From Paragordius varius (taxonomy: Eukaryota > Nematomorpha): DNA of 64,000 nucleotides. Of the stretch, positions 48,216 through 60,582 are shown one piece after another. The notes under the pieces were generated by a model, which ran no database searches, was not told the DNA's origin, and worked only from the letters and a program-made list of their open reading frames with translations. The position numbers and the translations under genes are program-made. The stretch covers positions 2,914,001 to 2,978,000 of the forward strand of contig OZ176056.1 of the NCBI GenBank assembly GCA_964247055.1, given 5' to 3'. Each line of letters opens with the position of its first letter. Within the stretch, counting starts at the first letter, position 1.

Positions 48216-48379
48216 ACTAATTATAAAATATGCAGTAAATTTTTGAATTCTTCATATAACCTCTCTTAAAAACAACCGCAAAATCTTATATATTATTAAT
48301 ATATGATTATGAAATTTCAATAAATTTGGTAAAAAAAAAGTTTAAAGTTATATTGCCTAACACTTCATGTTTCAATTTT

Positions 48380-48870
48380 TTCCCGAGTGACATATTGGGA
48401 TAGTTGTATATCTAAGAGATCCATTATAAGTTAAACTACTGTTTTGAAAGTTATTTTAGTAAAAAATTATCAAACATTGTCAGGTAAGATAAAAAAGCAT
48501 ATACTTTTTTTACAGATTTGTGACTACTAGAGTCCAAAAAAAATCGGAACAGCTCATATAAAAAATATATATCATGTTTTCGCTGATGTTTGCAAAGTTA
48601 ATTATTTACCTTTTTAACCATAAAATACACTTTATTAGCCTTGTTGCATTGGCGATTTAATAAAAATTATAGAAAAAATGGCGGTGAAAAGTTAGAGATG
48701 AAAATTGTTTTAAAAATTTGTATAATGCGCCAAAGCACTAAAGAATATACCTTAAATCAGGGGTATCTAACACAAATGGCTTAAAGAGCCACATTTAAAT
48801 TAATATAATTCAAGACAAAAGTATCAACTAAATATATTCCTCAAACTTTCATAGATGTGTTAATTTTTAT
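48380..48870. repeat. Diverged interspersed repeat and hAT-like end
   Basis: The stretch 48380-48755 is a diverged relative of 16750-17200. A segment beginning CAGGGGTATCTAACAC at about 48759 looks like a hAT terminus without a visible partner. Confidence 0.4.
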
Positions 48871-48876
48871 ATTAAA

Positions 48877-50080
48877 CTAGCGTGAATCTCGTGCTGCTAC
48901 GCAGCCCGAGGAAGTCCTTCGGACTTCTGTGGAGGGGGGGGGGGGGGGTTCGAAGTTTGGATTTGAATGGGTCTACCGTTTTTCCTGTAGATCACAAAGC
49001 CAGCATTTTCCATTTTTATAAATATATAGATTACCATAAATAATGTATTAATATCCATATATCTTTTAACATGCTATACATATGATAGATACTCCTTACT
49101 CAGCATCTATCATCAAAGAAACGCTTGACTAAAATTTTTGCCTTTTAACAGGCAATACGAAAAATCTTTCTCGAATTTTTACAGTCTCATACCGTGGGCA
49201 AAAAAATACAATCAAAAAATTATTTTTGTGAACTTTGTTTTTTGAAAAAAATGGCATTTTTCGGGGGGAGCGGGTAAAAAGAGGACCTAAATCAAAAAAG
49301 TGACTCGACTATGTTCGGCGCAATCGAAAATAAGTAAACAAAAATCATATTTGAAATTGAATGGTCCAACACGTTCTCCAAAAAATTGACTTAACCCATT
49401 TTTCACACCGGGTGGGCCCAAACTGGGGACCTAATTCCAAAAAAGGGCGAAGCTATTGTCGGGGCATTCATTAATGATTAAATTTTTCCGATGTTTGGAT
49501 TTAAAAGGCTCCACCGGTTTTCCGGAAACAGATCACAAAGTTATATGAAAAATCAGTTTTTAGCGGGTAGCTCCTTACCCAGCAGCTATCATCAAATAAA
49601 CGGTGGACTAAAATTTTTGCCTTTTAACAGGGAATACGTGGAATCTTTATTGAATTTTTACGGTCTCGTACCTAGGGCGAAAAATCGATTTAAAAAATTA
49701 TTTTTGTGGACTTTGTTTTTTGAAAAAAATGGCATTTTACGGGGGGAGCGGGTAAAAAGAGGGCCTAAATCAAGTGACTCGACTATATTCGGCGCAATCG
49801 AAAATAAGTAAACAAAAATCATATTTGAAATTGAATGGTCCAACACGTTCTCCGGAAAATTGTCTCAAAAACACGATTTTGTGGACTTCTGTTTTTAAAA
49901 AAACCCGTTTTTCATACGGGGTGGGCCCGAACTGGGGGCCTATTTCAAAAAAAGGGCGAAGCTATTGTCGGGACATTTATTAATGATTATATTTTTTCGA
50001 TATTTGGATTTGATTGGATCTACCGGTTTTCCTGTACCAGATCACAAAGCCAGCATTTTCCATTTTTATAAATATATAGA
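48877..50080 (-). mobile_element. Helitron-like element with internal direct repeats
   Basis: On the minus strand the 5' end is A|TCTATATATTTATAAAAATGG at 50080. The 3' end is CTAG|T at 48880-48877, with hairpins GAAGTCCTTCGGACTTC and CTGCTACGCAG. Two tandem units of about 470 bp (about 49100-49540 and 49570-50035) share GACTAAAATTTTTGCC, a GGGGGGAGCGGGTAAAAAG-type segment and AAAAAGGGCGAAGCTATTG. A second 5'-type terminus at 49030 marks a 154-bp terminal module. A G homopolymer lies near 48933-48948. Non-autonomous. Its 5' portion overlaps the left edge of duplication copy B. Confidence 0.78.
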
Positions 50081-50334
50081 TTAAAAAAAACAACCATAGT
50101 GTGAGACGCGTATCGTCCTTGTTAAGGACTTATTCATAATGAACAGCATACTCTGTCAGTATTTTAAGATTTTAAGACGAGTGATAACGAAAGAGAAAAC
50201 AGAGAACTTAAGGCCTGGATTGGGCAACCAATTGTAGTTAGATCAAGCTAATTATCATAATTCCTTCTTATCCATCAGCCAGGATAGGGAATTTATAATT
50301 AAAATTCACCAATTTTTTGGTGGCCATTTTTATA

Positions 50335-51006
50335 TACCATTTACACTTCAAGAGTGTCCTTGAACAATTCAAGTTGGTCCTTGAACAATTCAAGTTGGTC
50401 CTTGAACAATTCAAGTTGGTCCTTGAACAATTCAAGTTGGTCCTTTAACTTTTTTGTTTTGTTTTTAACTTTTATCAATCAAATCGAAAATAATTCGTCT
50501 ATTTTATTGTTTTTAACCTATTTTCTATTATTTAACATAATTTTTAATCGATATCAACTTTTAATCTTTGAGAAACCGTATATCTTTATTAATTTCTTAA
50601 AATAATTTTGGATATTTATAAGATTTTAGCACGAAATGAAAAAATATATAAGTTTTCTAGGTTATTAATTAAAATTTTTTATTAAAAACATTTAAAAGTC
50701 AAAAATTTTGTTCAATTGAAAAAAAATAGTTTGAAACAAAAAAAAAGGTTTTTCAATATTAATTTTTATTTTTAAATGAATAAATATATAATAAATAAAG
50801 AAAATTAGGTTTAAAAATAATTAAATAAAAAAATAAATGCAAAAATTATGGTTAAATCAAAATTTATAAATTTTAAGGACCAAATTGAACTGTTCAAGGA
50901 CCAACTTGAATTGTTCAAGGACCAACTTGAATTGTTCAAGGACCAACTTGAATTGTTCAAAGACCAACTTGAATTGTTCAAGGACACTCTTGAAGTGTAA
51001 ATGGTA
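50335..51006. mobile_element. Foldback MITE with 21-bp repeat units
   Basis: The ends are TACCATTTACACTTCAAGAG and its inverted copy, flanked by TA duplications (50333-50334 and 51007-51008). Copy A at about 355-362 has the empty TA site. Each arm carries a tandem array. On the left, four exact 21-bp units with core CCTTGAACAATTCAAG run 50356-50439; on the right, about five units of the inverted sequence occupy about 50874-50983. Each unit is itself nearly palindromic. The AT-rich centre encodes nothing. TA targeting suggests mobilisation by a Tc1/mariner-type enzyme. Young in copy B; relatives at 38889 and 47219 are old. Confidence 0.85.
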
Positions 51007-52213
51007 TATTTAAGGCTAGGCTAATATTTACGATCTCCATATTATGTTGTTATTAAATACAAAAATGGCTTTTTCCGCCAAGATTTTTGTGAATTTTAAC
51101 TAATAAAAATATAAAATTTTGCTGTTAAATTGTACATGAATGGAAAATTAAACTTTAATTTTTATAAACATTATATAATATAGCATGATGTATATTTTTC
51201 ACAAGGACAACCCAAACCACCTTACTTAAAATCCTGCTGTACTATGTTTAGCATGCAATATTTATATATATAAAGATATTAGAAAAAAATGTATGGAGTA
51301 CCGAATCTTTTATAATTGTATTAAAATAAATCCGACATTCTAATATAGATCAATATTAACAATGAGCTGCTTGTTTCACCGATTTGAACATATTCTTTAC
51401 CATGAACCATGTAATGAAATGTTGTTATTTTTATATAATAATCTGCTTTATAGCACAATTCAAAAATATGGCTTTTCACTAAATAAATAAAAAACATTTA
51501 CCAATTCTAAATATTTTCCAATACATAATTTATAATTCCAATAATATGGGTAGTTGTAAAAGGTAACAAAGGTATGAAACGTAAAACTGAAAAGATATTT
51601 ATTCGGTTTTTTGTGTTTATATATACTATAGTGAACATAATTTGCATGATAACAATAAAATTTCGAGTAACAAAGGATATGATATTTACATAGTACAAAA
51701 AAATATAAAAATAAGACATTGCAAATCTCACTAAAGATTATAGTATATAAACAAAACATATATTCATATGTTAAGTATTGCATTTTAAAAATGGGACTGG
51801 GGTTTTGAATATGGCTTTTTTACAAAATAATTAACAAAAAGTTTAGCAGTGGAAGTATTCTAAAGATTCTCAGATTGTAAAGGAAATAAATGATTCAATG
51901 AATGTGATGAAAAATAATAAAAAATATTATGAAAATTTTTGTGTAAATCAATAAAAAATTTTCAATTCCTTTTCAACACCCCTTCTTGAATGCTCGTTTT
52001 TGAGTTTTTATTTCAAATCGCTCAGAGATATACAACTCCCCCAAAATGTCATAGACTATATAAATACCACCTTTATATTATAGTTTTTTCGACAAATATA
52101 TAAATCCTAATTCTCTATCAAAAATTAATGCGTTTACATAATTGCATCTAAAGCAATTTAACCATTCAATTTAGCTAAGGCTTGACTAAAAACTAGGAAA
52201 AAAATTAATAACT

Positions 52214-53000
52214 ATGAAATTATGTGAATCATTGTAGATCCAAAATTTTTGTTTAATATTAGTAATATTTATTTATATACAATTAGTTTATTCTGGCTCT
52301 GGTGCAAAGGACCCTGGTTTCCAATCAAGTTATAAAAGAAAAGGTATTTGCATTTAAATGAAACAAAAGTTGCGTTTGGATTGCGTTTTTGGTTAAAAAA
52401 AGTTTTATTAAAAAAATAGTGCGGTATATGCCTATTATTATTTTGCTTTCCTCTATAACTTAGGTCAAGATGATGGGTCTGGATTACGGCATTCTGGTTA
52501 TAGGGGAAAAGGTATGTTTTTTATATAATTATGTTTTCTAAAACTAGAATATGATTTGACTGGCATACAGAAAAGTTAGCATTCAAAGTTCCTTTAAAAT
52601 CCTTCATAATACTCTAATGATTTACGTCCTTATCAATAGTTTGCAGATTTTTGCTGGAAATCTTTTTTATTGTTTTTAAAATGTATAAGACATGATTTTT
52701 CCTCGTCACATATTATCTTTTAATAAAAAAATAAAAATTGTAGTTTCACGTGAAAGAATTTAAAAAGTTGTATGATGGCCGTTTTAAAAAATAATTTTAA
52801 TTTTAAAAACTGGGTCTTGACCTTGAATGAACAGAATAAGTGAGGGCATATTTATGATATTATAATAACATCTACGAAATGTATCATAATGTGATTCAAT
52901 ATTAATTATTTTAACGTTTATTGATTTAAGTAGAGTTTTTTTTATATTAAAATTTTTTAACTATTTAGGTATGTTAGATGACGAAGATACATGGAAATGA
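52214..53000 (+). pseudogene. Small secreted peptide gene, copy B
   Basis: This is the paralogue of 1456-2258. The later exons 52464-52511 and 52969-53000 and the 3' part of exon 1 (to 52343) are intact and keep their phase-1 junctions. In the signal region, ATG AAA TTA TGT GAA TCA TTG is followed by TAG, so the short reading does not pass through. About 70 bp upstream of the ATG are absent from copy A. Differences in the mature part are all amino-acid changing (Thr to Ala, Leu to Met, Gln to Glu), while the middle exon is identical. Alternatively, exons from 52287 onward could be used as 3' exons of the Ig/FN3 chain gene, whose open phase 1 they fit. Confidence 0.5.
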
Positions 53001-53006
53001 TCAATT

Positions 53007-54043
53007 ATAGATTCATTTGAACAAAACATTATCAATATTTAATCTAAAAATTCAATGTGATTAAATTTTATTTTATTACAAATAAATATGATGGGCAATT
53101 CGCTAATTATATGTAAAAAATGGTATATTTTGGGGTAAAAATATTTTTATATCAAACCGTTTATTTAACATTCGCTGACTTAAAACATTCAAAATATTAC
53201 GAGTCAAAATATATCATTTCAATTATTTTTTTGGATAAAATATATAGGGTTTTTAAAAAAAATAAACATGCTTATGCGTAAAAATTGGAAAAATACTTTG
53301 CACAGGGCTCTACCCAGCGGATAATTAAAAAATTGTTTGGTCATTAAATATTTGTCTATATACAAGACATATAATCATTATCTATTTACATTATACACAA
53401 TTTATACGTTTCCCGAAACTATGCTTCAAACCCACTTCTATGCGTGATTGTTGTTAGATCATTACTCACTTGGTTTATGAAGGTATTTGACTAAATATTT
53501 TGCCTTTATACGAAAAATATATAAAATCTGTAAATCACTTTCCGGGAAATTGTGCTTTATTGACACGTTTTTCTTAAAAAATTAATTTTATATCGTAGAG
53601 TGCCACTACTTGAAAATTAATTTTATATTTACCCATAAAGGATTTTTTTAATTTATGTGTTCTTATGTATGTTTACATTAAATTGGTTTAAAGAATATCT
53701 TCTGGGTTTAGATAAATAAGGGATGATATTTTACAGGGTGAGGGATCAAACACTAGAGTTCTTAAAGTATTTTGTTTGAATATCTCTTCAACGTAATAAA
53801 TGGCAAGATTTTTTCGTATTTTTATTACCATTTTTACGTGGCATCTAGCGGAACATAGGGTCAATTTCGAATAAGTTACAAATTAATGAGCTAAATATTA
53901 TTTAAAGAATTTGTGATGTAGGTCTATTATAATTTTTCTTTCGATTGTAAAATATTTATTAAGTCATACTTGCGATATATTTACAAAAATTATTTATCGA
54001 CATTGGAAAGTATTAGATTATCATCACCAAGTATTGATAATTT
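53007..54043. other. Identical block, copy B
   Basis: Partner of 2265-3301 with no difference seen over 1,037 bp. Confidence 0.7.
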
Positions 54044-54440
54044 TACACAGTCTAAAAAATGTATAAATAACAACAAAAATGCATTTTTAAAATGGATTAA
54101 AACGATTTATAAAACATAATATAAATTAATATAAAATTATTTTAAATAAGTAATGTCTAATTATATAGTCGATCTGCATTCGACTTTATTCTGCGGCGGC
54201 GTTGATTTATATATAGTTTAAAAAATTTGCATCAATCATTTTATACAATAAAAAATATTTTTTTGTCCTATAATTCCTATTGTAAAATCATTTACTAAAG
54301 CATATCTAATTCTATATCTATACCTTTGAATTATAATATTATTTTAAATGTGCACAAAATATCACATATTGGTTTAATAAATTGTGAAAATACTTTAAAA
54401 CTTATCCCATAAGTTTATTACATGGTTTTACTTTTTTAGT

Positions 54441-54710
54441 CAGGGGTGTCCAATACGACCGCAAAAAGCGGCTTCTGTTTAAATTTTAATTTATATGAAC
54501 AAAACTTTAATTATCTCCTGTTAATTTTTAAAACTTTGGATAAAAGTGTTATATAATAATAAACCAGAAAAGAAAGTAATGTTGATACTTTTATTAAATT
54601 TTAACCTAATCAAATAACAAATTTGTTGATTTGTATAATCAAATTTTTTACGGTCGTTTCGCTAAGTCTTAAATGCGACCTAAAAGCCACTTGTGTTAGA
54701 CACACCTCTG
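54441..54710. mobile_element. hAT-type MITE, copy B
   Basis: Counterpart of 3717-3976 with the same CAGGGGTGTCC and CACCTCTG ends. It predates the segmental duplication. Confidence 0.5.
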
Positions 54711-54760
54711 ATAAAATATGTAATTATCAAATATTATATTTTTGATTTTCGAAATCTTAC

Positions 54761-55096
54761 CTATCGGCATAACAAGTGACGAGGAAATGTGACACTTGAA
54801 ACAACGTTTGAAATTCAAAAAAATTTTCGACTTGTATTACATTCCCCTTTGTATTATTAAATGTGATCTGGAGACTTGGGACATCATACGCTCCAACGGA
54901 TGACATTAGGATATAATGAATTTCTCGTCCATACCAATTTAAAGCCCGTATACGATTACTAATACTCAATACAGAATTGTTATATGGGTAATTTTGAGAA
55001 GCGTGGTGGTTTTGTTTGGTAAACATTTCGTTTTTTTTTGAAACTTTGCGTCGGATGGAATGCCCGTTAAAAGTTGGGCCGCATTCTCCGTACAAA
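54761..55096 (-). CDS. Unidentified minus-strand exon, intact copy
   Basis: A 336-nt open exon (112 codons) lies between an AG acceptor (55098-55097) and a GTAAGA donor, phase 2 at both ends. It begins LYGECGPTFNGHSIRRK, continues through RIRALNWYGREIHYILMSS and ends QVSHFLVTCYADR. No signal peptide or membrane segment lies within the exon. Its only Cys are near the start and end and could pair. The copy at 4027-4363 is frameshifted. Family unknown; no neighbouring exon can be assigned, and a mariner lies directly upstream in gene orientation. It could be a retained fragment of a dead gene. Confidence 0.42.
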
Positions 55097-55168
55097 CTAC
55101 GCGTGGAATATAATCTACCACTTCATCACAACTATAATATATTTTGAAACAATTTTGTATCCTATATA

Positions 55169-56313
55169 CCAGATGCAGTCATAAGTTATAACCGGTTAAC
55201 TAGGAGAAAATGTCGGGAAAAAGTACGCAGTCGATTAATTTAACACAGACACCATTTTGTTCATCTGACATTAAACGGTAAATGCAAACAAGTCGGGTCC
55301 GCTAAAAGCTAGTGTGTTCTTTTTATTATCATTCAGTAAATCATTCCTAATTTTGTTCCTAAAAACATTTGCGACACACATCGCTTTTATTTAAAGAATA
55401 AACTGTTAAAGGTTATCGTTTACTTGTTGAAACATATGGTAATGTTCCATCGATTACATGATGCGAGGTTGAGAAAATATGATTTCAATATTGAAGAGAC
55501 AACGAGCTTTGGTAGACTACAGATGTCGATAAATTACAAGAGTTATTGGATTACCCAACCCAATCTCAACGGCAATAGACAAAAGCATTTTATCAAAAAA
55601 AACTTTAAAGGCCTGCGGGCAGCGGAAAGACCAACACACTAAGTTAATGGGTCCCCCACAATTTGGATTAAGGTCAAATCTAAAATGGCAAAAATGTCAT
55701 GAAAAAGAAATTATATTTGGATTGATTTATGTAATGAAAAGTGACTTTACATTATAAATCTAAAGTCAAAGAATTGGGGCTTGCAAAGCCGGTCCATCAC
55801 GCATCCAGGCCAAATCACTTGGGCAAGAAGACCATGCTCTGTGTCTGGGAGAGCGGTATTATCTATTAAGTATTGATTCTCAGGAAACGGTTGATATACG
55901 TAGAACTCTATCGCCAACAAATGATTAATTTAAACGATGCATTATGCAAAAAACGTCTGATATGGGCCAGCAGATATGGCAAAGTGATTTTGACACATGA
56001 CAATGTTGCATATCACACTGCAAAACCAGTAAACGACCCCTCAAAATCGCTTCGATAGGGTTTTCCACATCCGTCGCACTTCCCTGACGTGTACCAATTA
56101 GCAACTACCTTTGTGTATTAGTTGGGGATACGCTCAACAGGGAAGTACTTTAATAATTTGGATAAAGATAATCAATTTTTCCGACATAACATTCTTTAAA
56201 TTTTGAGAGATGGGTGATATGAGAAACCGATGGACATTAGATTGAATAAAATAAATCACTTTCAATACGCTTTTTTTACCAAAAATCCGATAAAGACTTA
56301 TGACCACACCAGG
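55169..56313 (+). mobile_element. mariner-family transposon, inactive, copy B
   Basis: Same 1,145-bp length, TIRs and TA flanks as 4432-5576. The transposase fragment at about 55873-56058 (LYRQQMINLNDAL, VILTHDNVAYHTAKP) is open over a slightly longer stretch than in copy A, but the element is still dead overall. Confidence 0.85.
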
Positions 56314-58076
56314 TATATATCCTAGTAGGAGCTCCCTCTACGATTGATAAAGTAAAAAAGGATTCGAAAATTAAATTCTTTGCGGGTGTGTTCCGTCCCC
56401 CTCAGTGATTAATCCAATTGTGGCGTAAGAGACATGCTTTTTATAAGCCTCATCACCCCGAAAATAAATGTTATTTACTTAAATATTCAAAACGGGGGGA
56501 TCCACTAAAGTTTATTTCATTAGATCGAAATCTTATATAAGAGCTTTAAAATAAAGTTGCAGAATATCCATTATCTATTATTATAAAAAATGTAAAATTT
56601 TAATTTTCTAAAATTATTTTTTAATTTTTTGAATATAATACCCACATGGCAAATTTCCACGCACCTCATAAGCCTCCCATAGAGATTCATTTTGTTCGCG
56701 CAAACAGAGCTGGTTCTAATCATTATAGCAATTAGCAGAAGATCATAATTTTTGGATGCAAAAATCGAACAAAAAAATACTTTATTTGAGAATGAGGATA
56801 CTTCTTTTGTTATATGAATATTTTACGTTGATTATTTAGCGTCTTAACACGATTATTATTGACATTATTAAAATTATTATTGCTATTAATATTTTTATTA
56901 ATGTTATTTTCATTGTGACGGGTCTCACACTGATTTTAACATTGTTTCGTTTTTTCATAAACACCATCTCGTGTCAAATTTTGTTTAACAGCCCAAAGGC
57001 CATAACAAGCGTGACAATAAGCTTGACATTTCTAAAAAAATCAAATTATTCATTTGGCCAGCTTCATAGATGCAGGAAAATATATTATCACCTCATATTC
57101 ATCCTTAAACATGTCATGTACACCCTTGGACATATCGAATCGACCCTCAAACATTTTAAATTCACACTCGAACTTAAAAACTAAATATATTTTTATTTAC
57201 AACTGGAGAGGCGTACCGAGCATTTGCGGCGCCGGGGCATAAAACTCTTATGGAGCCGCCGCTCCCCTTCTCTTTTTGAAAGCCAATAAAACAATTTATT
57301 AAAAAAATACAAACGATGCTACCTAAACACTATAGATATGACAACACAGTCAAATTAATTTAAATTTTTTGAATGACCTTTCACAGCTAGCGACAGACGT
57401 TGAAATATTTAAAAGTATTAGAAAAGCAAACCCTTAAATTGGGTAACACATCTTTGCCGTTTGAAATCATAAAAGTTAAAAGTTCTAACGGAGTTGTAGG
57501 TTTGACACCTTTTCGACTTAGGAGTAACATCCTACAATCAGAAACATCGATAAAAATATCTGTTCCATTAAAATCTTTATTATAAAATTGCTTATAGATT
57601 TACAATTATTTTAAAATCCTTATTTTTATTGTTATTGTTATTACGTGTCAATAAATTTTTATCTTACAAAAATCCAAATAGAATTTACACCTTTCAGCCT
57701 AAAGAATCGCTTTTCCATTTCATGTTGCAATTTATCCAATACCTGTTTCATAACACAATTAATTTCCCTTTCTGCAGAAAGAATCACTCAATCTGATTCT
57801 CCTAGGAATTTTTTGGCTTTCTAGCACGGGTTGATATAGATAAAGAAACATCCGAGTTTTCACATACTATTTTAGCTTTTTTATGGCTTCCTCGCAAAGT
57901 TGATTCCGAATATCTATAATTTAATAGTTAAGGCTTCAAAGTCCTTAATTGCTCCATTAAAATAATTTTAGAATCTTGCAATCTATATTGAACCCTATCG
58001 ATTAAAAATCAAAATGAGCTACAAATTTTAGTAAAAATAATATAGTTTCCAGGATTTGGTGCTGAGTCATCTAGAT

Positions 58077-59697
58077 CAGGGCTTCTAAAACTTTTGTAGT
58101 CCCGACCCTATTTATGATTGCGAGTTTCTTAACGAACCCAAATATAAAAGAAAAATATTACTTCGGAATAACACTTAGATATTTTGTTGATAATATTAAT
58201 CGGGATTATTTCGGTTTTGAGAGATTGACAAAAATTAATCTACATTTTTTATAAATTTATATAACATTTTCTGATTCATAGTAAATTTATGCAAAATACT
58301 AGCAGGCCCGGTCACGCTTCGGTGTGGATTAGTCTCACCGATAAATATTCTTAATAATTTGCAATAAATAGAGTTAATGGAGATAAAAAATAATAATAAA
58401 CATATTTAAAAAGAATGTCTTTAATTATTACAGGTTTTTGCATAGGCTGAAATATTGTTTACTCGAAATTGACCATATTTAATCTGTCCCTTATTAAAGT
58501 TAATATTCAACTATCATTGGATTTATTTTAAAATTTTCGTTCGAAATCATGGTTAAAAGTTCTAATTTGAAATTGTGTTCATACAGCTGGGATCAAGGGA
58601 TATAAAAAGTAAATCATTTGTAATCCCTTCTTAAAGGAAAAAATGATATTATACACAAATTCCCTAGAAAAGTGTTTAACTGAACTCGTATGGCTTTTAA
58701 GTTTTTAGAAAATTAGCTCCAAAACGCCTATTTTCTATGGCATCTCAGTTTTAAGCTGGTAGATCCCTACCCATGGACCTATATGGAAAAAGCGCTGAGT
58801 TAAATTCCTTGACTCTGTAAGGCAAATATTTGGAATCATTTTTGATACCATCATCTCATGGTTATTCGAAAAAATACCTCAACACTAAATAATCGTTATA
58901 TGATGGCGTTTACGGTATAAAGGTCCCAAAATAAAGACCCGACCTTAATTACCTAGTTAAGGGTAATATTTTGAGCGTTTAATCTCATATGGCTTCATAA
59001 ATTTTCTGTAAATTAGCTCCAAAACAACGCAATTTCTATATGGCGCAGCTTAAGCGGCTATCTGTTTACTTAGTAGCCAATATTAAAACACGCAAGACTA
59101 AAATTTTTGCCTTTTAACAGAGAATTCGAATCCTCACTAAATTTTATCGGTCACACCCTGGGCAAAAAAATATTTAGTTTTTTTGAAAAAGATGGCATTT
59201 TACGGGGGGAACGGGTAAAAAGCGAGCCTAAATTAAAAAAGTAAGCAGACTAGGTTCAGCGCAATCAATTAGTAAAAATAATCATATTTGAAATCGAAAG
59301 GTACAACAGGTTTTCCGGAAAATTGTCTCAAGACACGATTTTTCTGGACCTGTTTTCAAAAAAACCCGTTTTTTATACGGGGTGGCACGAACTGAGAGCC
59401 TAATTCAAAAAAAGGGCGAAGCTATTGTCGGGGCATTCATTAATGAAATATTTTTTTGACATTTGGATTTGAATGGGTCTACCGGTTTTCCCGAAACAGA
59501 TCATAAAGGCAAATGCTAATATAAACCCTTCTGAACCAGAAGATTTTATGATAATTATCTACAATGTTATTTTTCTTTATAACAATAATTTTACAAGTTA
59601 AAAAACATTTTTTGTTAAATTGTATTATCACTCGCGACCCTATAATTTTGCTACGCGACCCCAAATGGGGTCGCGACCCATAGTTTAAGAAGCCTGG
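58077..59697. mobile_element. hAT MITE carrying a Helitron, copy B
   Basis: Target duplications ATCTAGAT at 58069-58076 and 59698-59705. Same TIRs as 7334-8922. Confidence 0.82.
58299..59543 (-). mobile_element. Helitron-like element, copy B
   Basis: Minus-strand 3' end CTAG|T at 58302-58299 with the CACACCGAAGCGTG hairpin; probable 5' end at 59543. It keeps a segment near 59240-59275 (containing GTTCAGCGCAATC) that copy A has lost. Confidence 0.65.
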
Positions 59698-60582
59698 ATC
59701 TAGATACATTAAACTTTTAACATGTCCTGGAAAAGGTAGATTTTGGGTGATAAAAATTTCATGCTGGCCAAATTCGATGTAAACCATTTTGCCATCGATC
59801 TTTTTCCGATTGTAAGTAAGCTTCTAGAGCAGAATCCCTGTTTTATTTATCAATCTTCTTGCTGCCTCTTTCCAAGTAAATGCTTTCCGATGATTGCTAT
59901 TTTCATGATGGATTAATTTATATTTTTTCCTCCATTCATTTAAACCATGCGTAGTATAAAATATGATGGTAAAGAATAATATCGATTAAAAAGAAGGAAA
60001 ACCATACGCAGATTTGTTTTTTGGTGAATATAAAATCTATGACCTCTCAACTTTCTTTCTTTTTTACCGACACGTTGGAAAAACCAAGATTGAGGGATAG
60101 AACGATGATTTTTTGTTTCAAAGAGATTACATTTATTTTGAAATCCTTGACCACGAATAATCATTTCTGGTTGAGATATTACGGGGACATTTTTATTAGA
60201 ACATTTTAAAAAGGCGAAATCATTAAACTCTATAGCAGGGGTGGCCACGCGACAACTCAAAAAGTGACCGCCTGAAAATATTTTTTTTTAAATTTTATTG
60301 ATTTTTTTCGGATAGTTGGCTACTTCTGAGCTAATGTAAATTTAAAATACAAAAAAATACGGTTTAAATTAAAAAAAAACGTCTAAGAAAAGGGTGTAAA
60401 AAAATTATTTTATTAATTATAATTCATATGTTTTGGAGCATTTGCATTAAAACTTAAAATCAGTCATTTCCCTTGAATATATCAAAACTTTGAGCAAAGC
60501 TTATTCATAAATCAGAAGCATAATCGTGAAGTTAGATTTGATTTGATACACCAAAAGTAGGTTTTAAAACTTATATTTTAGA

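Noticed and set aside
50356-50439. Regular 21-bp direct repeats resembling a CRISPR array
   Set aside because: No spacers between units, an inverted copy at the other end, and eukaryotic context.
50354-50605. Plus-strand ORF with repeated LNNSSWS units, looking like a repeat protein
   Set aside because: It is the translation of the 21-bp units of the foldback element; the opposite strand and other frames are equally open, and no start or splice context supports it.
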